Of a stretch of DNA of 16,727 nt, positions 12,722 through 16,727 are shown one piece after another. This DNA is from a bacterium. GTDB taxonomy: Bacteria; Patescibacteriota; Saccharimonadia; Saccharimonadales; UBA4665. Under the pieces are notes generated by a model. The model saw only the letters and a program-made list of their open reading frames with translations, was not told the DNA's origin and searched no databases. The translations under genes and the position numbers were made by a program. Location of the stretch: positions 1 to 16,727 of the forward strand of contig JAKPIL010000027.1 of NCBI GenBank assembly GCA_029549845.1, given 5' to 3'. Within the stretch, counting starts at the first letter, position 1. Each line of letters starts with the position of its first letter.

Positions 12722-13192
12722 ATGAAATGTAGCCAATGTAGTTGCGACGATACGAAAGTAATCGAAAGTCGCGACGTAGCAGAAGGTGAATCAGTCCGTC
12801 GCCGCCGCGCTTGCGTGGTATGTGGATACCGGTTTACGACCTATGAACGCGTTGAGCGTCCGCAGCTTATTGTGGTCAAGAATGACGGGACTCGTCAGCT
12901 CTTTAGCCAACAGAAACTGCTAGCCGGGTTGTACCGCGCATGCGAAAAGACCCCGGTCACCAGTCTCCAGCTCGAAAAACTCGTACGGAGCATAGAGCAC
13001 GAACTCTATGCCTGCGCAGACAGCGAAGTGAGCTCTGGGAAGATTGGCGAAATGGTCATGGATCGGCTGCGTGAGCTCGATGAAGTTGCGTATGTACGCT
13101 TTGCAAGCGTTTACCGCCGCTTCACTGATATCGCGAGCTTCGAACGTGAGCTATCCCACATTCGTAAGCACAAGCAAGAAGTAACCGACTAG
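12722..13192 (+). CDS. nrdR: Transcriptional repressor NrdR
   Basis: 156 residues, the standard length. NrdR senses ATP/dATP and represses ribonucleotide reductase genes. A zinc ribbon has Cys3, Cys6, Cys31 and Cys34, followed by the conserved YRFTTYERVE stretch (36-45). The ATP-cone domain is at about 47-137: LIVVKNDGTRQLFSQQKL at its start, the REL-D-VAYVRFASVYR signature near its end. The basic C-terminal tail is normal. AAAGGAG lies eight bases before ATG 12722, a strong ribosome-binding site. It sits directly before nrdJ, its expected target, and has an NrdR-box-like palindrome in its own promoter region, which suggests autoregulation. Confidence 0.97.
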   Translation: MKCSQCSCDDTKVIESRDVAEGESVRRRRACVVCGYRFTTYERVERPQLIVVKNDGTRQLFSQQKLLAGLYRACEKTPVTSLQLEKLVRSIEHELYACADSEVSSGKIGEMVMDRLRELDEVAYVRFASVYRRFTDIASFERELSHIRKHKQEVTD

Positions 13193-13238
13193 GCGACGAA
13201 CGGATTCATTGCGCAAACACAAATAACATATGTGGTTG

Positions 13239-13382
13239 TAGTGGCAGGTTCTCTTGGTTCATGAACTATCATGCACTGAGAGAGCCTGGCACTAACCGTA
13301 ATGCATATACACGGTTAGGGCTCAGAAGAACTCTAACAAACATATAAACCTAAGAAAGATGTACAGAGGTGATACATCTTTC
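13239..13382 (+). promoter_or_regulatory. Structured nrdJ leader with three hairpins
   Basis: The 211-base gap before nrdJ holds three stems. Hairpin 1: 13239-13254 with 13279-13294, 16 positions with one G-G mismatch and one G-U; its loop contains the palindrome GTTCATGAAC (13257-13266). Hairpin 2: TAACCGT (13293-13299) with ACGGTTA (13311-13317); it shares two bases with hairpin 1. Hairpin 3: GAAAGATGT (13354-13362) with ACATCTTTC (13374-13382), an 11-base loop containing GAGGTGAT, ending ten bases before the nrdJ Shine-Dalgarno. No hairpin is followed by a T tract. I see no cobalamin-riboswitch core. No convincing promoter was found, so read-through from nrdR is possible. Confidence 0.5.
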
Positions 13383-13403
13383 AAGAAGAAAGAGGGAAGT
13401 AGT

Positions 13404-16202
13404 ATGGGACAGGCAACTGATAGCGGCGTGCGACGGGTTTTTACCGCGCCACGCTCAAAGGCATACGATGCTATAGCGTGGGCTAAGCGAGACTCGGAGC
13501 TCAAAAACCCGTTTACGGGGGAGATTGTTTTCCAGCAAAAAGGCGTTGAGATTCCTGAAAGTTGGTCAATGAACGCGCTGAACATTGTCGCACAGAAGTA
13601 CTTTACGGGTACGCCAGGGACTAAAGAACGTGAAGCGTCGCTCAAACAGCTCATTGACCGTGTCGTTGACACCGTGGTACGACAAGGCCAACAAGAAGGC
13701 TACTTCGACTCTGTGACAGAGGCAGAAACATACCGCGAGGAGCTTAAATACATTCTGGCGACTCAGCGTGCTGCCTTCAACAGCCCCGTGTGGTTCAACA
13801 TAGGAGCTCCCGAGCGCGCACAACAGGCAAGTGCTTGTTTCATCTTGGGTGTTGAAGACACCATGCCCGCGATTTTGCAGTGGTACACAGACGAAGGGAT
13901 GATTTTTAAGGGCGGTTCGGGCAGCGGTGTCAATGTGAGCCCTATCCGCAGCAGTGTAGAGCCACTTGGCAAGAGCGCAGGGACGGCCTCTGGACCCTTA
14001 AGCTTTATGCGTGGTGCCGATGCGAGTGCCGGTGCTATAAAAAGCGGTGGCAAGACGCGTCGCGCGGCCAAAATGGTCATTCTGAATGTTGACCACCCAG
14101 ATATAGAAGAGTTCATATGGTGCAAGTCTATCGAAGAGGACAAGGCACGCGCGCTCCAGGCTGCTGGGTTCGACATGAGTCTAGACGGTAAAGACATTCA
14201 CTCGGTACAGTACCAGAACGCAAATAACTCTGTGCGGGTAACCGACGAGTTCATGCAAGCAGTTGAAGCTGACGGCGACTGGGATCTAAAGGCGGTGAGT
14301 ACTGGTAAAACGGTACGTACGGTCAAGGCTCGGCACATCTTCCGCCAGTTTGCCGAAGCAGCGTGGCGCTGCGCCGACCCTGGCATGCAGTTCGATACGG
14401 TGATAAACACGTGGCACACGACACCAAACGCCGGGCGAATCAACGGCAGTAACCCATGCAGCGAGTACATGCACCTCGATAACTCGGCCTGTAACCTTGC
14501 CAGCATCAACCTACTGCACTACCTGAACGACGACTTTAGTTTCGATGTCGAGAGCTTCAAGCATACGGTTGAGCTTATATTTACCGCGCAAGAGATATTG
14601 GTCGGATACAGCTCGTACCCAACAGAGCGCATCACCAAGAACGCTCGCGCCTACCGCGAGCTAGGAATCGGCTACGCCAACCTCGGCGCACTCCTGATGG
14701 CCCAGGGCCTGCCGTATGATAGCGCAGAGGGTCGAGCGCAAGCTGCTGCCATCACTGCTATCCTGACGGGTCACAGCTATGCGACAAGCGCAAAGATGGC
14801 GCGTAAGGTTGGTCCATTCTCTGGCTTCCATAAAGACCGCGATAACATGCTCAAGGTGCTTCGTATGCACCGTGAGGCAGTGAATCACATTGACGCAAGC
14901 TTTGTGTCCGAAGATCTCCTGAACGCCGCCGCGACAGCGTGGGATGAAGCAGTAGAGCTCGGCGAGCTCTACGGGGTGCGAAACAGCCAGGCGAGCGTGT
15001 TGGCGCCAACAGGCACCATTGGGCTCATGATGGATTGTGACACGACTGGTATAGAGCCTGATCTTGGCCTCGTGAAGGTGAAAAAGCTTGTCGGCGGCGG
15101 CACGATGAGTATCGTTAACCAAACAGTGCCTCGAGCGCTGCGTGCCCTCGGCTATAGCAACGAGCAAGTGAACGATATTGTAGCCTACATTGACACCGAA
15201 AAGACCATTTTGGGTGCCCCACACCTCAAGAAAGAGCACGAACCGGTGTTTGCATGTTCCATGGGTGATAACTCCATCCACTACCTTGGTCACGTCAAAA
15301 TGATGGCAGCCGTGCAGCCATTCCTCTCTGGTGCCATAAGTAAAACAGTGAACATGCCAGAGTCCGCTACGGTGGAAGATATAGAGCAGCTGCATATAGA
15401 CTCATGGAAAATGGGCCTGAAGGCGGTCGCTATCTACCGTGATAACTGCAAGGTGGCTCAGCCACTTAGCATGGCTAAGAAAGACGGTGACGAAAAGAAA
15501 AGTGAAGCCGTCGCCGGCGTTTCAGATGATGGCAAGATTGTCATTAAGGGCGCTGTACGCCGCAAGCTGCCACGGATTCGCAACAGTCGCACCTACCGTT
15601 TCGTGGTGGCGGATCTCGAAGGGTTCTTCACGGTTGGTGAGTATGCCGACGGCACGCCCGGAGAGCTCTTCATCAGCGTGAGCCGCCAAGGTTCAACACT
15701 GGCTGGACTGATGGATTCATTTGCCATCAGCGTGAGCCACGGGTTGCAGTACGGTGTGCCACTCAAGAGCTACGTGAAGACACTGCGCGGAACCAGCTTT
15801 GCGCCGTTTGGTATCACCGACGACCCAGACATCCGTACCGCGAGCTCGGTAACAGATTACATCGTTCGTCGCCTCGCGCTTGACTACCTCAGCTTCGATG
15901 ACAGGCTAGAGCTTGGCCTAGCTAGCTTCGACGACATGCCAGAAGAGCAAACCAGCCTGCTTGACGATACCGAGGAAAAAGAGGAAGCAACGGTCGCCGT
16001 TACAAGCACAGAGCAGACTGCAGTGAACGCGACAGCTCCGCAGACCCAGCCAATGGCTCCTGTGTCACCAGATGAACCAAAGGCAAAAAAGGTCATCGCT
16101 GACTCAACGGCACCGCTTTGCTACAACTGCGGTAACCAGACTCAGCGTTCGGGGAGCTGCTACGTCTGCACCTCGTGCGGTAGCACAACCGGCTGTAGCT
16201 AG
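13404..16202 (+). CDS. nrdJ: Adenosylcobalamin-dependent (class II) ribonucleotide reductase
   Basis: 932 residues. It reduces ribonucleotides to deoxyribonucleotides using an adenosylcobalamin-generated thiyl radical, with no small subunit and no need for oxygen. The N-terminus lacks an ATP cone. NSPVWFN is followed by ASACFIL with Cys145. NPCSE (350-354) carries radical Cys352 between Asn350 and Glu354, and Cys363 lies in ACNLASIN; Cys145/Cys363 are the expected redox pair. APTGTIGLMMDCDTTGIEPD is a family hallmark. After an acidic linker the tail has Cys906, 909, 919, 922, 925 and 931 (GSCYVCTSCGSTTGCS), a zinc-ribbon and reducing-arm type typical of B12-dependent NrdJ. I chose ATG 13404 because GAGGG precedes it by seven bases; the in-frame ATG at 13359 lies within a hairpin stem. 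A strong terminator follows. Confidence 0.96.
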   Translation: MGQATDSGVRRVFTAPRSKAYDAIAWAKRDSELKNPFTGEIVFQQKGVEIPESWSMNALNIVAQKYFTGTPGTKEREASLKQLIDRVVDTVVRQGQQEGYFDSVTEAETYREELKYILATQRAAFNSPVWFNIGAPERAQQASACFILGVEDTMPAILQWYTDEGMIFKGGSGSGVNVSPIRSSVEPLGKSAGTASGPLSFMRGADASAGAIKSGGKTRRAAKMVILNVDHPDIEEFIWCKSIEEDKARALQAAGFDMSLDGKDIHSVQYQNANNSVRVTDEFMQAVEADGDWDLKAVSTGKTVRTVKARHIFRQFAEAAWRCADPGMQFDTVINTWHTTPNAGRINGSNPCSEYMHLDNSACNLASINLLHYLNDDFSFDVESFKHTVELIFTAQEILVGYSSYPTERITKNARAYRELGIGYANLGALLMAQGLPYDSAEGRAQAAAITAILTGHSYATSAKMARKVGPFSGFHKDRDNMLKVLRMHREAVNHIDASFVSEDLLNAAATAWDEAVELGELYGVRNSQASVLAPTGTIGLMMDCDTTGIEPDLGLVKVKKLVGGGTMSIVNQTVPRALRALGYSNEQVNDIVAYIDTEKTILGAPHLKKEHEPVFACSMGDNSIHYLGHVKMMAAVQPFLSGAISKTVNMPESATVEDIEQLHIDSWKMGLKAVAIYRDNCKVAQPLSMAKKDGDEKKSEAVAGVSDDGKIVIKGAVRRKLPRIRNSRTYRFVVADLEGFFTVGEYADGTPGELFISVSRQGSTLAGLMDSFAISVSHGLQYGVPLKSYVKTLRGTSFAPFGITDDPDIRTASSVTDYIVRRLALDYLSFDDRLELGLASFDDMPEEQTSLLDDTEEKEEATVAVTSTEQTAVNATAPQTQPMAPVSPDEPKAKKVIADSTAPLCYNCGNQTQRSGSCYVCTSCGSTTGCS

Positions 16203-16220
16203 GTTTTGCCAGCTTAGGTT

Positions 16221-16252
16221 CAAAAACACACTACGAAAGTAGTGTGTTTTTG
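16221..16252. terminator. Strong intrinsic terminator after nrdJ
   Basis: A perfect 14-bp stem (16221-16234 with 16239-16252) is capped by a GAAA tetraloop. The stem begins with an A run and ends with a T run, so it can act in both directions. It lies 18 bases after the nrdJ stop. Confidence 0.9.
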
Positions 16253-16267
16253 TGTTACGCTAGAGTC

Positions 16268-16543
16268 ATGAAAGTGCTTGTGCTGTATCGCCCCCATTCT
16301 GAACACGCTCGTCGTGTAGAAGAGTTTTTGCACGACTTGCAGGGGCAGCACGATGTTGACCAAAGTAAACTCCAGACGCTTGATGTGGATAGCCGAGAAG
16401 GGATTGCGGCGGCAAGTATATACGATGCGGTATCTGTCCCGGCAATCATTGTGACCGATAACGCTGGCGGCTATATACAGAGCTGGATTGGTGAAGAGCT
16501 GCCGCTCATGCGTGACGTAGCTGCATATGTGTACGGTGGCTGA
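16268..16543 (+). CDS. Small thioredoxin-fold protein without active-site cysteines
   Basis: 91 residues. The pattern fits a minimal glutaredoxin/thioredoxin fold: strand 1 (KVLVLY, 2-7), a loop and helix where the CxxC site would be, a second strand (LQTLDVD, 35-41), a helix, then the cis-proline strand SVPAIIVTD (Pro58), a GGYIQSWIGE hairpin and a final helix. The active-site position reads YRPHSEHAR (7-15), and the whole protein has no cysteine, so it cannot be a dithiol reductant. The frame is open to GTG 16244, but that codon lies in the terminator stem; ATG 16268 is the natural start. A TACGCT with upstream TG ends six bases before it; there is no ribosome-binding site. The position after nrdJ is where an NrdH-type redoxin might be expected. 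Function unknown. Confidence 0.8.
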   Translation: MKVLVLYRPHSEHARRVEEFLHDLQGQHDVDQSKLQTLDVDSREGIAAASIYDAVSVPAIIVTDNAGGYIQSWIGEELPLMRDVAAYVYGG

Positions 16544-16546
16544 GGG

Positions 16547-16575
16547 TTGCGCTTTGGTGGTGGCCGGCGTATGAT
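16547..16575 (+). promoter_or_regulatory. Strong promoter for the downstream RNA candidate
   Basis: TTGCGC (16547-16552), 17 bases, TATGAT (16570-16575), located just after the stop of the preceding gene. The start site should be near 16582. Confidence 0.6.
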
Positions 16576-16581
16576 AACAGA

Positions 16582-16727
16582 TGTAAATGCACTCTAGTTT
16601 ACGCTAGATAAGCGGTTATCACCCGCGAAGGCAGTGGAAAGAACAGGGAAACCCCAGTAGACTCCAACGGTTCGGCCCGTCAGACCGGCAACTAAGTGCT
16701 AAAAGAATCACTTCTTTTGGAAGCCAG
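16582..16727 (+). ncRNA. Candidate structured non-coding RNA, 5' part (runs off window)
   Basis: No coding frame of note, but many short stems follow a strong promoter: GTAAA/TTTAC (about 16583-16601), GATAA-GCGG-TTATC (about 16607-16620), GGG-AAA-CCC, ACGG/CCGT (about 16667-16680) and AAAAGAA-TCAC-TTCTTTT (about 16701-16718). I checked by eye for the RNase P P4 strand (GAGGAAAGTCC), the tmRNA 5' end, the SRP domain IV core and 6S layout and found no convincing match. The class is therefore open. The gene would be cut by the window edge. Confidence 0.5.

Noticed and set aside
13193..13403. Cobalamin riboswitch before nrdJ
   Set aside because: AGCCTGGCACT loosely recalls part of a B12 box, but the conserved core is absent, and the better resemblance is on the wrong strand. 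I keep only the hairpins.
13359..13403. Upstream ATG as nrdJ start
   Set aside because: It lies in a hairpin stem and lacks a ribosome-binding site, while ATG 13404 has GAGGG at seven bases, and the family N-terminus begins near it.
14661..15395. Minus-strand open frame opposite nrdJ (244 codons)
   Set aside because: Low-complexity His/Val/Cys-rich translation with no recognisable fold, opposite a conserved enzyme.
16244..16267. GTG at 16244 as start of the thioredoxin-fold gene
   Set aside because: It is inside the 3' arm of the nrdJ terminator; ATG 16268 matches the fold start.
1..16727. Alternative genetic code (UGA as Gly)
   Set aside because: UGA is used as the stop of yqeY and the last gene, and no in-frame UGA is needed in any conserved protein here.
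1..16727. CRISPR array, insertion sequence or prophage
   Set aside because: No regularly spaced long repeats, transposase, integrase or phage structural genes were seen; the only tandem repeats are short heptamers.
16582..16727. RNase P, tmRNA or SRP RNA identity
   Set aside because: The diagnostic strands of these RNAs were not found by eye. GGAAAG and GGAAG fragments are too short to support any of them.

Overview
The window reads as a chromosomal segment of a Candidatus Saccharibacteria (TM7, Patescibacteria/CPR) genome. This is inferred from gene content and order (infB with a DUF5663-like gene, a compact priA-def-fmt set, rpsU-yqeY-adk-map, and ftsA-ftsZ-nrdR followed by a B12-dependent nrdJ), from the short protein variants and the dense packing. 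UGA serves as a stop (yqeY and the last gene), which argues against the UGA=Gly code of Gracilibacteria/Absconditabacteria. No virus, insertion sequence or CRISPR array was seen. Most of the window is core housekeeping. The accessory-looking part is about 5.7-7.45 kb.

Layout. 1-2.0 kb (+): the 3' part of infB, a DUF5663-like gene with its own promoter, and tRNA-Ala(CGC). 2.0-5.7 kb (-): priA, def and fmt in transcription order; def and fmt overlap by 41 bases. Two heptanucleotide repeat arrays are built into the priA linker. 5.7-6.65 kb (+): a winged-helix regulator with a candidate autoregulatory operator, then a small gene split by a frameshift at a run of seven G. 6.67-7.37 kb (-): a VapBC-type toxin-antitoxin pair with a palindromic operator. 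7.45-9.5 kb (+): rpsU-yqeY-adk-map. 9.5-9.79 kb: a 273-base intergenic region with heptamer repeats in both orientations and an 18-bp perfect palindrome. 9.79-12.55 kb (+): ftsA and ftsZ. 12.55-16.2 kb (+): nrdR and class II nrdJ, both with long structured leaders. nrdJ ends at a strong GAAA-tetraloop terminator. 16.27-16.54 kb: a cysteine-less thioredoxin-fold protein. From about 16.58 kb: a strong promoter followed by highly structured sequence, probably the 5' part of a non-coding RNA that runs off the window.

How the genes work together. infB, fmt, def and map form an initiation and N-terminal processing set: Met-tRNA formylation, fMet-tRNA delivery, deformylation, Met removal. ftsA and ftsZ build the divisome core. 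NrdR is the repressor of ribonucleotide reductase genes and sits directly before the class II reductase it probably controls. That reductase requires adenosylcobalamin, which an epibiont with reduced biosynthesis would probably have to obtain from its host or surroundings.

A recurrent regulatory theme is a -10 hexamer (often TATACT or TATAAT) ending only 6-10 bases before the ATG, for the DUF5663-like gene, the split small gene, vapB, rpsU, ftsA and perhaps priA, def and the last gene. This suggests leaderless transcripts. ftsZ, nrdR and nrdJ instead have leaders with Shine-Dalgarno sites.
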